The position numbers and the translations under genes are program-made. From NCBI GenBank assembly GCA_905209725.1, contig CAJLTZ010000061.1:1-15460 (forward strand): a stretch of 15,460 bases of DNA, written 5' to 3'. Below the pieces are notes generated by a model that saw only the letters and a program-made list of their open reading frames with translations, was not told the origin of the DNA and ran no database searches. Each line of letters opens with the position of its first letter. The stretch's first letter is position 1. Shown piece by piece: positions 1 to 6,974 of the stretch. The DNA comes from an uncultured Muribaculaceae bacterium (GTDB lineage Bacteria; Bacteroidota; Bacteroidia; Bacteroidales; Muribaculaceae).

Positions 1-290
1 TATTTTAGACAGGAGAACAGTAGAACATTATTTTAGACAGGAGAACAGTAGAACAATCGTGTGAGTACATGTTCTCCTGTTCTCCTGTCCAAAAAAGTTC
101 TACTGTTCTCCTGTCCAAAAAAGTTCTCCTGTTCTCCTGTCCAAAAAGTTCTCCTGTTCTCCTGTCCAAAAAAGTTCTCCTGTTCTCCTGTCCAAAAAAG
201 TTCTCCTGTCCTCCTGTCCAAAAAGTTCTCCTGTTCTCCTGTCCAAAAAGTTCTCCTGTTCTCCTGTCCAAAAAGTTCTCCTGTCTAAAC
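1..290. repeat. Tandem-repeat array (25-28 base units) with an orientation switch
   Basis: This stretch has no believable gene. From 72 to 275 there are eight direct units of 25-26 bases (72-97, 98-123, 124-148, 149-174, 175-200, 201-225, 226-250, 251-275), with a shortened ninth at 276-290. Each unit is TTCTCCTG twice, then TCC, five or six A and a G, so an 8-base repeat is nested inside. Positions 1-28 and 29-55 hold two copies in the opposite orientation with slightly different ends (TATTTTAGACAGGAGAAC). The two orientations face each other across a 14-base spacer at 56-69, making an inverted repeat of about 55 bases per arm. The array begins directly after the stop of the cysteine-rich gene at 292 and may continue beyond the window. 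Function unknown; a variable-number minisatellite at an operon end is the simplest reading. Confidence 0.93.
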
Positions 291-291
291 A

Positions 292-693
292 TTAGAGTTC
301 TTCTGTCGGGAGAAGGGATTCGAGGAATTCGGCGGCATCGGCCACGCAGTCGGGGCAGGCGCGGAGGACTTTGCCGGTGCCTTTGCCCTTGAGCTGGCCA
401 CAGATTGTGGCGCCGTTGCGTTCGCCGAATTCTTTCATAAGCTGTGCCACGGCGATGCGCGACTTATTGCGGTCGCCGATGGCTCCGCCGAGTACCACTG
501 CGGCGCCAAGGAGAGCGCCGCAAGTGCCCTCCATCGTGCCCATTCCCAGGCCCATGCCGCTGCAGATACGCGTGGCATCCTCTTCGCTGATGCCGGCCAG
601 GTCGCAATATGTGCAGGCCACCGACTGGGCGCAGTTCAGCGTTGCCTTGCGCTCACGGGCCTCCTCTATTCTTGATGTGAATTCTTTTGTCAT
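292..693 (-). CDS. C_GCAxxG_C_C family cysteine-rich, putative redox-active protein
   Basis: This encodes a 133-residue soluble protein with no signal peptide or membrane segment. It has eight cysteines: C21, C27, C30, C44, C58, C98, C113 and C116. The central stretch GTCGALLGA (residues 56-64), followed by the late C98...C113-x2-C116 group, is the signature of the family named C_GCAxxG_C_C, described as putatively redox-active. Its substrate and partners are not known to me. It starts at an ATG 13 bases after the stop of the channel gene at 707, so the two are almost certainly cotranscribed. The pairing suggests redox or small-anion metabolism, but that is inference. Length is usual for the family. 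The downstream side runs straight into a tandem-repeat array. Confidence 0.82.
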   Translation of the reverse strand: MTKEFTSRIEEARERKATLNCAQSVACTYCDLAGISEEDATRICSGMGLGMGTMEGTCGALLGAAVVLGGAIGDRNKSRIAVAQLMKEFGERNGATICGQLKGKGTGKVLRACPDCVADAAEFLESLLPTEEL

Positions 694-706
694 AATCTGT
701 TAATTA

Positions 707-1339
707 TTATTTGGCCGACGAGGTGGTAGGTTCTGCTGTCGGAGCTGTACGCGATTGGCCGGGTGCGGTGAGGCGGTAGGCGTTGCATCCCAGGAAATTA
801 CCTGCCACTATTGCCAGATAGAAGATGGCGATGTCGGCGATATTCTCCAGAAGATATTCGTGGGGCAGACAGCAGATGTAGAAGGCGTCGGCGATGCAGT
901 GGGGCAGCCCACAGAGGATAAAGGCGGGTATGCCGAAAAGCAATGGCAGCCAATGCCCCTTCGAGGCGTTCTGCACGGCCAATGTCATGATGAAACCGCA
1001 ACCGATTGCCAGCACCCCTGCACGCAGCGGCCCATAGTCAAGACGGGCGTTGATTATGCCGGTGGCCGCCTCCGTCATCGCGGAATTGTTGATGGCTAGG
1101 GCGAGCGCCAGACAGCCCGCGATGTTGAGACCGAGCATAGTGAGTAGCCAGGCATAATCGCGGGGATTTCGCCATACAAACTGAGCCTTCCCCGTGAAGA
1201 GATTCAAGCCCATGCTCACCACTGCAATCAGGCCGAAAGCGAAGAGACAGGCGCCAACCACACCACCCACACGCAGGAAGATTGTGCCACCGAGTCCGAT
1301 GCAGACTCCCGCCAGGATGCTTTTCCAGAAATATCTCAT
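707..1339 (-). CDS. Formate/nitrite transporter (FNT) family channel, short form
   Basis: The 210-residue product is a predicted inner-membrane protein with about six hydrophobic segments (roughly residues 5-22, 27-47, 62-83, 105-123, 131-156 and 166-188). FNT landmarks are visible: LFTGK at 47-51, HCIADAF at 147-153 whose H147 matches the central pore histidine of FocA-type channels, and GNFLGC at 180-185 where the family has GNxxGG. FNT proteins move small monovalent anions such as formate, nitrite or hydrosulfide; which one applies here cannot be read from the sequence. Members usually have about 250-285 residues, so this one is short, mainly at the N-terminus and in loops. The tail (195-210) is polar and low-complexity. 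The ATG at 1339 follows a good promoter, and the cysteine-rich gene follows after 13 bases. Confidence 0.8.
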   Translation of the reverse strand: MRYFWKSILAGVCIGLGGTIFLRVGGVVGACLFAFGLIAVVSMGLNLFTGKAQFVWRNPRDYAWLLTMLGLNIAGCLALALAINNSAMTEAATGIINARLDYGPLRAGVLAIGCGFIMTLAVQNASKGHWLPLLFGIPAFILCGLPHCIADAFYICCLPHEYLLENIADIAIFYLAIVAGNFLGCNAYRLTAPGQSRTAPTAEPTTSSAK

Positions 1340-1344
1340 AAGGC

Positions 1345-1360
1345 TTTGCTAATCAGCAAA
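1345..1360. promoter_or_regulatory. 16-base palindrome in the FNT gene leader
   Basis: TTTGCT and AGCAAA flank AATC, giving a perfect 6-base dyad that starts five bases upstream of the ATG at 1339. It lies at or just after the expected transcription start of the promoter at 1363-1394. It could be an operator for a dimeric regulator or a small leader hairpin. Only the symmetry and position support it. Confidence 0.35.
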
Positions 1361-1401
1361 CTCAAAATTAGAAATTCAAATTCCAAATTCCAAATTCAAA
1401 A
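1361..1401. repeat. Degenerate 7-base tandem repeats (TTCCAAA type)
   Basis: Reading the plus strand, the spacer splits into CTCAAAA, TTAGAAA, TTCAAA (one base short), TTCCAAA, TTCCAAA and TTCAAAA. It fills the space between the pyrB stop and the FNT leader. The promoter elements for the FNT gene lie inside it. Confidence 0.7.
1363..1394 (-). promoter_or_regulatory. Bacteroidales-type promoter for the FNT / cysteine-rich gene pair
   Basis: On the minus strand TTTG at 1394-1391 is followed by 20 bases and then TAATTTTG at 1370-1363, matching the Bacteroidales -33 TTTG and -7 TAnnTTTG elements. The start codon at 1339 is 23 bases beyond the -7 element. The -33 element lies in AT-rich repeats where TTTG is common, so it could be coincidental. 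The -7 match is complete. Confidence 0.6.
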
Positions 1402-1405
1402 TTAT

Positions 1406-2491
1406 TCACGCTTCCGGGCGGCTTTCGCAGTAGAGGCAACGAAGACCGTTTCCGTCGGCTGCCGGGCGGAACAGGCTCTCGCAGTGCTCCACATTGCTGA
1501 TGCAGCGGGGATTGCTGCAGCGGTACTGGCCGCGTACGGTGCCCTCGGGAATCAGGTCGCGATGTTTATCCTCCTTGTCGGCCCATTCGAGAAGCTTGAG
1601 CATCAGAGCCATGCGCACGAACTTGCCATTCTCCACCTGGCGGAAATAGGCTGCACGCGGGTCGGAATCGACATCGGTGGCAATCTCATTTACGCGGGGG
1701 AGGGGATGGAGCACGCGCATGTCGGCCTTGGCGGCGCGCATCTTCTCGGCGGTGAGCACGAAACAGTCCTTCACACGGTTGTATTCATCCTCGTCGAGGA
1801 AGCGTTCCTTCTGGACGCGGGTCATATAGAGCACGTCGAGGTCGCCGATCACATCCTCTAAGTTGGACACCTCCACGCAAGGCATGCCGAGACGTTCGAT
1901 CACCTCCGACTTCATGTAGGAGGGTATCTTCAGTTCGTCGGGAGCGATGAGCACAATCTTCGTACCCTTGAAGCGCGACATAGCCTTTATGAGGGAATGC
2001 ACAGTGCGGCCGAACTTGAGGTCGCCGCAGAACCCGATGGTAAGGTTGTCGAGGCGGCCGAGTTCGCGGCGGATAGTGAGCAGGTCGGTAAGGGTCTGCG
2101 TGGGATGAGCGTGCGAGCCGTCGCCGGCATTGATCACAGGAGTGCGGCTGATGAGCGCAGACTGCAGCGGTGCGCCCTCCACAGGGTGGCGCATCGCGAT
2201 GATATCGGCGAAGCAATTGATCACGCGCGTGGTGTCGGCCACGGTCTCCCCCTTGCTTACAGAGGAATTGCGCGCATCGCTGAAACCAATCACATTGCCT
2301 CCGAGCTCCATCATCGCCGATGTGAACGACAGACGGGTGCGTGTGGAGGGTTCATAGAATAGCGTGGCCAGTTTGCGGCCGCGGCAGGCGTCGGCATATT
2401 TCGCACGGTTGGCGATGATGTCAAGGCCAAGGTTGATCACTTCCTCCAATTCTTCTGTGGAGAGATCCGTAGGGTCGATTACATGTCTCAT
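1406..2491 (-). CDS. pyrB: Aspartate carbamoyltransferase fused to a PyrI-type zinc domain
   Basis: Catalyses carbamoyl phosphate plus L-aspartate to carbamoyl aspartate, the second step of UMP synthesis. Residues 1 to about 305 are a complete catalytic chain: carbamoyl-phosphate motif STRTR at 49-53, active-site lysine in SVSKGET (K80), HAHPTQTLTD at 127-136, and HPLPR at 262-266. After a linker (about 304-322) comes C325-x4-C330 and C352-x2-C355 with CISN and CLYC, matching the zinc domain of the PyrI regulatory chain, where the cysteines are similarly spaced. PyrI's N-terminal nucleotide-binding domain, about 100 residues, is absent. At 361 residues the protein is about 50 longer than a normal PyrB. 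In E. coli the zinc domain is what docks regulatory chains onto catalytic trimers, so here it may stabilise the trimer; that is inference. Last gene of the pyr run, 78 bases after pyrE. Confidence 0.96.
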   Translation of the reverse strand: MRHVIDPTDLSTEELEEVINLGLDIIANRAKYADACRGRKLATLFYEPSTRTRLSFTSAMMELGGNVIGFSDARNSSVSKGETVADTTRVINCFADIIAMRHPVEGAPLQSALISRTPVINAGDGSHAHPTQTLTDLLTIRRELGRLDNLTIGFCGDLKFGRTVHSLIKAMSRFKGTKIVLIAPDELKIPSYMKSEVIERLGMPCVEVSNLEDVIGDLDVLYMTRVQKERFLDEDEYNRVKDCFVLTAEKMRAAKADMRVLHPLPRVNEIATDVDSDPRAAYFRQVENGKFVRMALMLKLLEWADKEDKHRDLIPEGTVRGQYRCSNPRCISNVEHCESLFRPAADGNGLRCLYCESRPEA

Positions 2492-2520
2492 GATCTATTC
2501 AATTGCTATTTCCTAAAAAT

Positions 2521-2569
2521 CTTATTACCTAATTCTTATCCCTTATTACTTATTACTTAGTACTCAGAC
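2521..2569. repeat. Seven degenerate 7-base tandem repeats (CTTATTA type)
   Basis: On the plus strand the pyrE-pyrB spacer divides into CTTATTA, CCTAATT, CTTATCC, CTTATTA, CTTATTA, CTTAGTA and CTCAGAC with no insertions, ending exactly at the pyrE stop codon. I see no promoter or terminator hairpin in this gap. Its role is unknown. Confidence 0.75.
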
Positions 2570-3202
2570 TTAGTTTCTCCAGCTTTCATCGGAGGGGCAG
2601 GCCATGAACTTGCGGAGGCGCACGGCGTCTTCGGGTTTGATATAGTCCTTCTCCACGGCCACATCGACGAGAGTGTCGAAGTTGGAGAGGCTGTGGTTTT
2701 CCACTCCGGCGGCGGCGAGACGGTCGAGGCCCTTCTGCATGCCATAGGTGAAGATGCTTATAACGCCGAGCACCTCTGCTCCGGCCTCGCGGAGAGCCTC
2801 CACCACGTCGATGCAGCTGCCTGCTGTGGAGATAAGGTCCTCGATCACTACAACTTTCGTGCCGGGAGCGAGGCGTCCTTCGATGCGGTTGTTGCGGCCA
2901 TGGTCCTTGGCGCTACCGCGCACATATCCCATCGGCATACCGAGCAGATGGCCGGCGATGGCAGCGTGTGCGATGCCTGCCGTGCTCGTGCCCATCAGCG
3001 TCTCGGCCTCGGGATAATACTCCTTCACGGCGTCGGCGATGGCATGCTCCACAAGGTCGCGGGCCTTGGGGGAGGTGAGGATAAGACGGTTGTCGCAATA
3101 TATGGGGCTCTTGATGCCGCTGGCCCATGTGAAGGGGTCGTCAGGGCGCAGGAACACTGCCTGAATCTCCAGCAGCGCGTTTGCTATCTCTTTTTCTTTC
3201 AT
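2570..3202 (-). CDS. pyrE: Orotate phosphoribosyltransferase
   Basis: Joins orotate to PRPP to give orotidine monophosphate (OMP), releasing pyrophosphate; step five of UMP synthesis, in the cytoplasm. The 210-residue protein has the type I phosphoribosyltransferase PRPP motif VVVIEDLISTAGS at 117-129 and the flexible catalytic loop with K99, D100 and H101 (AKDHGRNNRIEG). WASGIKSPIYCDNR at 26-39 is the expected N-terminal substrate region. Length is normal. The ATG at 3202 is the only good start and puts the product in register with known PyrE N-termini. It lies 48 bases after pyrF, with a small palindrome between them, and is followed by the heptamer-repeat spacer before pyrB. It shares PRPP as substrate with PurF at the head of the same run. 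Confidence 0.96.
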   Translation of the reverse strand: MKEKEIANALLEIQAVFLRPDDPFTWASGIKSPIYCDNRLILTSPKARDLVEHAIADAVKEYYPEAETLMGTSTAGIAHAAIAGHLLGMPMGYVRGSAKDHGRNNRIEGRLAPGTKVVVIEDLISTAGSCIDVVEALREAGAEVLGVISIFTYGMQKGLDRLAAAGVENHSLSNFDTLVDVAVEKDYIKPEDAVRLRKFMACPSDESWRN

Positions 3203-3220
3203 TGGTTTTATTTAATGGGG

Positions 3221-3237
3221 CAGTCGCTCCGCGACTG
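3221..3237. repeat. Small palindrome between pyrF and pyrE
   Basis: CAGTCGC and GCGACTG flank TCC, giving a 7-base perfect stem with a 3-base loop in the 48-base pyrF-pyrE gap. On the transcribed (minus) strand no run of T follows it, so it is a poor intrinsic terminator. It could be an mRNA-processing or stabilising hairpin, or a copy of a dispersed palindromic repeat. Confidence 0.6.
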
Positions 3238-3250
3238 ATTGATTTTTATA

Positions 3251-3958
3251 TTATTCTCCGAGGAAATCGCGGCATACGCGGCGGTAGGCGGCCACGGGGT
3301 CGGGTGCGGCTGTGATGGGACGGCCCACCACGATGAAATCGCTGCCTATCTCGCGGGCGCGTGCCGGCGATGTGATGCGGCTCTGGTCATCCTTCGCTGC
3401 ATCCGGATAGCGGATACCAGGGGTTATCGTAAGGAAATCCTCTCCCGCTGCATCCTTCACAAGTCTTGCTTCCAATGGCGAACAAACCACTCCGTCGAGC
3501 CCTGCCTTGCGGGCGTTGCGGGCATAATGGGCGATGCAGTCGTTGATGGCGCCCGGAATGAGAAGTTGCTCGTTAAGAGCCTCCTGCGATGTGCTCGTCA
3601 ACTGTGTTACGGCGATAATCAAGGGGCGGGTGCCATCTGTGCGACCCTCCTTGAGACCCTCAAGGGCAGCCTCCATCATAGCCACGCCGCCTCCGGCGTG
3701 TACATTCACCATATCCACGTCGAGACCCGAGAGCACGCGCATTGCCTTGCGCACCGTGTTGGGAATATCGTGGAGCTTAAGGTCGAGGAAGATCTTATGT
3801 CCGCGGCGGCGAATCTCGCGCACGATGTCGGGACCGGCAGAATAGTAGAGCTCCATACCGATCTTGAGAAAAGGCTTCTCGTCGGTAAACTTATCAAGGA
3901 ATTCGAGTGTGGCCTCCGCTGTAGGGAAGTCGCACGCTATTATAACGTCTTTCTTCAT
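3251..3958 (-). CDS. pyrF: Orotidine 5'-phosphate decarboxylase, class I
   Basis: Removes the carboxyl group of OMP to give UMP, the last step of the pathway. The 235-residue protein begins IIACDFP (D10), has K32 in LKIGMEL, and the catalytic tetrad stretch LDLKLHDIPNT with D59, K61 and D64. The C-terminal TPGIR (179-183), DDQSR and VGRPI complete the phosphate-binding barrel. Length and motifs are those of the short class I enzymes (E. coli, Bacillus), not the longer roughly 270-residue class that I recall as common in Bacteroides. I chose the ATG at 3958 over a TTG three codons upstream, because PyrF proteins normally start a few residues before this aspartate strand. It lies 34 bases after the pyrD stop. 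Confidence 0.95.
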   Translation of the reverse strand: MKKDVIIACDFPTAEATLEFLDKFTDEKPFLKIGMELYYSAGPDIVREIRRRGHKIFLDLKLHDIPNTVRKAMRVLSGLDVDMVNVHAGGGVAMMEAALEGLKEGRTDGTRPLIIAVTQLTSTSQEALNEQLLIPGAINDCIAHYARNARKAGLDGVVCSPLEARLVKDAAGEDFLTITPGIRYPDAAKDDQSRITSPARAREIGSDFIVVGRPITAAPDPVAAYRRVCRDFLGE

Positions 3959-3992
3959 AACTGTCAATATCTTTCGTATATGCGGCTATGCT

Positions 3993-4916
3993 TTAATGTT
4001 CAGTAAGTTCGGTAAGGTTTTTGATTCCATATCGGTCCATCGCTTCCGGGAGAGCGTTGATGATATCGCGGCAGGCATAGGGATTGATGAGATTGGCTGT
4101 GCCCACCTCTACGGCTGTGGCTCCCGCCATCATCATCTCAAGCACATTTTCGGCCGAAGCCACGCCACCGCAGCCCACCACCGGAATATTGACGGCATGA
4201 CTCACTTGCCATACCATCCTGAGGGCCACGGGGAAGACCGCCTGGCCGGAGAATCCTCCCATCGTATTTGCGAGGATGGGACGTCGTGTGCGCAGGTCGA
4301 TGCGCATTCCGAGAAGTGTATTGATTACGCAGATGCCGTCGGCGCCGGCTTGTTCCGCAGCGCGAGCCATCTCGGTGATATCAGTTACATTGGGAGTGAG
4401 TTTGACGATTACCGGCAGCGAAGTGACCTGTTTCACGGCTCGTACCACCTGTTCCACGGATGCCGCATGCGTGCCGAAGCTCATGCCTCCGCCGTGCACA
4501 TTCGGGCAGCTCACGTTCAATTCGATAATAGCCACCTGCTCCTCGCCGTCGATGCGGCGGCAGCACTCGCGGTATTCATCAACGCCGAAGCCCGAAATAT
4601 TGGCCACGACAGGTCCGGAATAGACACGGCGCATCTTCGGCAACTCCTCGGAAATCACGGCATCGACGCCCGGATTCTGCAAACCAACCGAATTGAGCAT
4701 ACCCGCCTCGCACTCAGCCACTCGCGGCAACTCGTTGCCGAAGCGCGGATGGAGTGTGGTGCCCTTGAAGGAGAAGGAACCGAGCATATTGATGTCGTAC
4801 CATTGCGCCATCTCATAGCCATAGCCGAAGCAACCGGAGGCCGGGATAATCGGGTTTTTCAGGGCAACGCCGCAAAGATTCACGGCAAGGCGCGGATTAG
4901 CGGCTGTATTATTCAT
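3993..4916 (-). CDS. pyrD: Dihydroorotate dehydrogenase, class 1B catalytic subunit
   Basis: Oxidises dihydroorotate to orotate with FMN; in class 1B electrons pass through PyrK to NAD+. The product has 307 residues. NVSCPNV (Cys at residue 137) supplies the active-site base cysteine typical of class 1 enzymes, and ELNVSCPN with the later GCGGV and GATAVEVGTAN stretches form the FMN phosphate site. The N-terminus (LCGVALKNPIIPASGCFGYG) is class 1B-like. The neighbouring pyrK settles the subtype. I prefer the ATG at 4916, which overlaps the pyrK stop as ATGA and implies translational coupling. An in-frame ATG two codons upstream at 4922 is also possible. Using NAD+ rather than quinone or oxygen fits an anaerobe. 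Confidence 0.95.
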   Translation of the reverse strand: MNNTAANPRLAVNLCGVALKNPIIPASGCFGYGYEMAQWYDINMLGSFSFKGTTLHPRFGNELPRVAECEAGMLNSVGLQNPGVDAVISEELPKMRRVYSGPVVANISGFGVDEYRECCRRIDGEEQVAIIELNVSCPNVHGGGMSFGTHAASVEQVVRAVKQVTSLPVIVKLTPNVTDITEMARAAEQAGADGICVINTLLGMRIDLRTRRPILANTMGGFSGQAVFPVALRMVWQVSHAVNIPVVGCGGVASAENVLEMMMAGATAVEVGTANLINPYACRDIINALPEAMDRYGIKNLTELTEH

Positions 4917-5653
4917 TTCCATATGAGTTCCTCCTTTCCAAACACCGGACCATCTTTGCAGATTCTTTTAGCGCCGTCAGCGGTTTCCACCGAGCAGCAC
5001 ATGCAGGCACCGAATCCGCATCCCATCCTTGCCTCGAGACTCACCTCGCCTGGCGCCTCAACGCCCTGACAGAGGGCGCGAAGCATCGGCATCGGGCCGC
5101 AGGCATAGAAATAGGTGGGATTCAAGCCAATAGCCTTCATCGCATCGGTTACGTATCCGCGAGTGCCCAGGGAGCCGTCGAGCGTGGCGATATGGAACGG
5201 CACCTCCAGCGCCTCAAACATATCGCGCATAATCACGCGGTCGGCCGAATTGAAACCGAGAATCACCGTGGGTGTAATCCCACTCTCCTTCAGCGTCTTG
5301 GCCAGGCCATAGATTGGAGGGCAGCCAACGCCACCGCCGAAAAGCACAGGGGCATTGCCGGCACGTTCGGTGCGGAATCCGCGTCCCAGACCGGCCAGCA
5401 TGTCGAGAGTAGTGCCCACCGGCATTTCTGCAAGAGCCTCCGTGCCGTGGCCTACAATGTCATAGACCATAATAAAGGACTCTGTATCGTAGCAGCAAAC
5501 CGAGATGGGGCGTCGCAGCGTGAAACCCGGAATGGCGATATCCACAAACTGTCCCGGCATCGAGAAGCAACTTGTGTCGCCACCCACGCGCATCAGCATG
5601 GTCCGGCCGCCGATGCGTCTGTGTTCCAATATCTTGTATTCGCTCTTAATCAT
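4913..5653 (-). CDS. pyrK: Dihydroorotate dehydrogenase electron-transfer subunit
   Basis: Carries electrons from PyrD's FMN to NAD+ through a 2Fe-2S cluster and FAD. The 246-residue protein has the FAD-binding stretch PGQFVDIAIP (33-42) and RRPIS (47-51), then a nucleotide-binding loop GGGVGCPPI (106-114). The C-terminal cluster motif is C212-x4-C217-x2-C220-x11-C232 followed by DGPVF, as in other PyrK proteins. Length is close to the usual 250-260. It begins at an ATG 21 bases after pyrC, and its TGA stop overlaps the start of pyrD. PyrK and PyrD form a heterotetramer in characterised bacteria, so the coupled translation makes sense. One small oddity is a cysteine-proline pair (CPP) where many homologues have APL in the NAD loop. 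Confidence 0.95.
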   Translation of the reverse strand: MIKSEYKILEHRRIGGRTMLMRVGGDTSCFSMPGQFVDIAIPGFTLRRPISVCCYDTESFIMVYDIVGHGTEALAEMPVGTTLDMLAGLGRGFRTERAGNAPVLFGGGVGCPPIYGLAKTLKESGITPTVILGFNSADRVIMRDMFEALEVPFHIATLDGSLGTRGYVTDAMKAIGLNPTYFYACGPMPMLRALCQGVEAPGEVSLEARMGCGFGACMCCSVETADGAKRICKDGPVFGKEELIWK

Positions 5654-5674
5654 CGTATCTTAATTATAAAGGCA

Positions 5675-6970
5675 TCAGAGGGAAATCTCCGGAGCGGTAT
5701 AGGCGAGAACGCCGCCGGCAATGGTGGCTTTCACACGGCCGTTGAGAGCCAGACCTTCGAAAGGAGTGGCCTTCCCTTTGGAGAGGAACTCATCGGGATT
5801 CACCTTGAAGTTTTCGCGGAGGTCAACCACCGTGATGTCTGCACGCGAGTCCTTTGCAATGCCGCCGTCGATACCGAAAATGCGTCTTGGTGCAAGAGCC
5901 ATCAGTTCCACGAGGCGTTCCATGGAGAAATGGCCGGCGAGCACGCCGTAGGTATAGGCGGCCGGAAGCGAGAGTTCGAGGCCAGTTACGCCCATCGCGC
6001 TTTTCTCAAGGCCACGGCTCTTTTCTTCGGCTGAATGCGGAGCGTGGTCGGAGGCTATGATGTCGATTGTTCCGTCGGCGAGGCCGCGTACAATCTCCTG
6101 GCGGTCGGAAGCCGAACGGAGCGGCGGATTCATCTTGAATCGTCCATCCTCCTGGAGGTCGTCCTCGCAGAAAGCCAGATAATGGGCGGCTGTCTCGCAG
6201 GTTACAGGAAGGCAACGTTCCTTGGCCTGACGCACGAGTCGCACGCTTTCGGCTGTGGACACATGGCAGATATGCAGGCTGCAGCCAGTCTGGGCGGCCA
6301 GTCTGATGTCGCGTTCCACCTCGCGCCATTCACTCTCCGAACTGATGCCACGGTGGCCGTTGGCGCGGGCATAACGTCCGGCATGGATGTAGCCCTTATT
6401 GAGAAGCGCTTCCACCTCGCAGTGGGCGGCCAGCACTTTTCCGGTAGCGGCCACCTCCTTCATGGCAAGGCGCATCACGGCAGCATCCTGCACTCCCGAG
6501 CCATCATCGGAGAATCCGGCCACAAGCGGCGCCAGGGCCGTGAAATCCACGGGTTCGGCGCCGAGGCGGCCGCGGGTGATCGAGGCATAGGGGAGCACTT
6601 CCACCGCTGCGTCGCGACGGATGATGTCGAGTTGTTCGCCAAGTGCCTCGATGGAATCGGGCACAGGGTTGAGGTTGGGCATCGGGCATACGCTGGTAAA
6701 GCCGCCTCGAGCGGCAGCACGGGTGCCGCATTTGATGGTCTCCTTATAAGAGTAGCCGGGTTCGCGCAGATGCACATGGGCATCCACCAGGCCCGGGAGC
6801 ACCGCCATGCCCGTGGCGTCAATCACGCGCCATCCCTCCGCGGCCGGAATCTCCGGCGCGGCATCATAAATCCTGCCGCGGCTCACGAGCAGGTCCTCGC
6901 GACGGCGACGGCCACTGCCGTCAAATACTTCACCACCCTTTATCAACAAAGGAATATCTCTCTTGTCCAT
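5675..6970 (-). CDS. pyrC: Dihydroorotase, type I
   Basis: Closes carbamoyl aspartate into dihydroorotate, step three of the pathway, using zinc in an amidohydrolase barrel. The 431-residue protein keeps the expected metal and catalytic residues: H65 and H67 in DAHVHLREPG, an aspartate pair at 155-156 (FSDDG) where type I enzymes have the bridging aspartate, H183 in AAHCE, H236 in ICHVST, and D308 and H312 in ASDHAPH. There is no sign of an inactive, dihydroorotase-like (pyrC') version. Length fits type I enzymes (about 420-450), not the 350-residue E. coli type. It starts at an ATG 37 bases after carB, where the spacer is a four-unit heptamer repeat, and ends 21 bases before pyrK. Confidence 0.96.
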   Translation of the reverse strand: MDKRDIPLLIKGGEVFDGSGRRRREDLLVSRGRIYDAAPEIPAAEGWRVIDATGMAVLPGLVDAHVHLREPGYSYKETIKCGTRAAARGGFTSVCPMPNLNPVPDSIEALGEQLDIIRRDAAVEVLPYASITRGRLGAEPVDFTALAPLVAGFSDDGSGVQDAAVMRLAMKEVAATGKVLAAHCEVEALLNKGYIHAGRYARANGHRGISSESEWREVERDIRLAAQTGCSLHICHVSTAESVRLVRQAKERCLPVTCETAAHYLAFCEDDLQEDGRFKMNPPLRSASDRQEIVRGLADGTIDIIASDHAPHSAEEKSRGLEKSAMGVTGLELSLPAAYTYGVLAGHFSMERLVELMALAPRRIFGIDGGIAKDSRADITVVDLRENFKVNPDEFLSKGKATPFEGLALNGRVKATIAGGVLAYTAPEISL

Positions 6971-6974
6971 GGAT

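Noticed and set aside
1..290. CRISPR array
   Set aside because: The units are contiguous with no unique spacers between them, and no cas gene is present.
5..392. Repetitive open frames on both strands in the tandem array (products rich in FSCSPVQK or RRTGELFGQEN)
   Set aside because: They exist only because the repeat lacks stops in several frames at once. Similar frames appear on both strands, and none has a recognisable fold or its own promoter.
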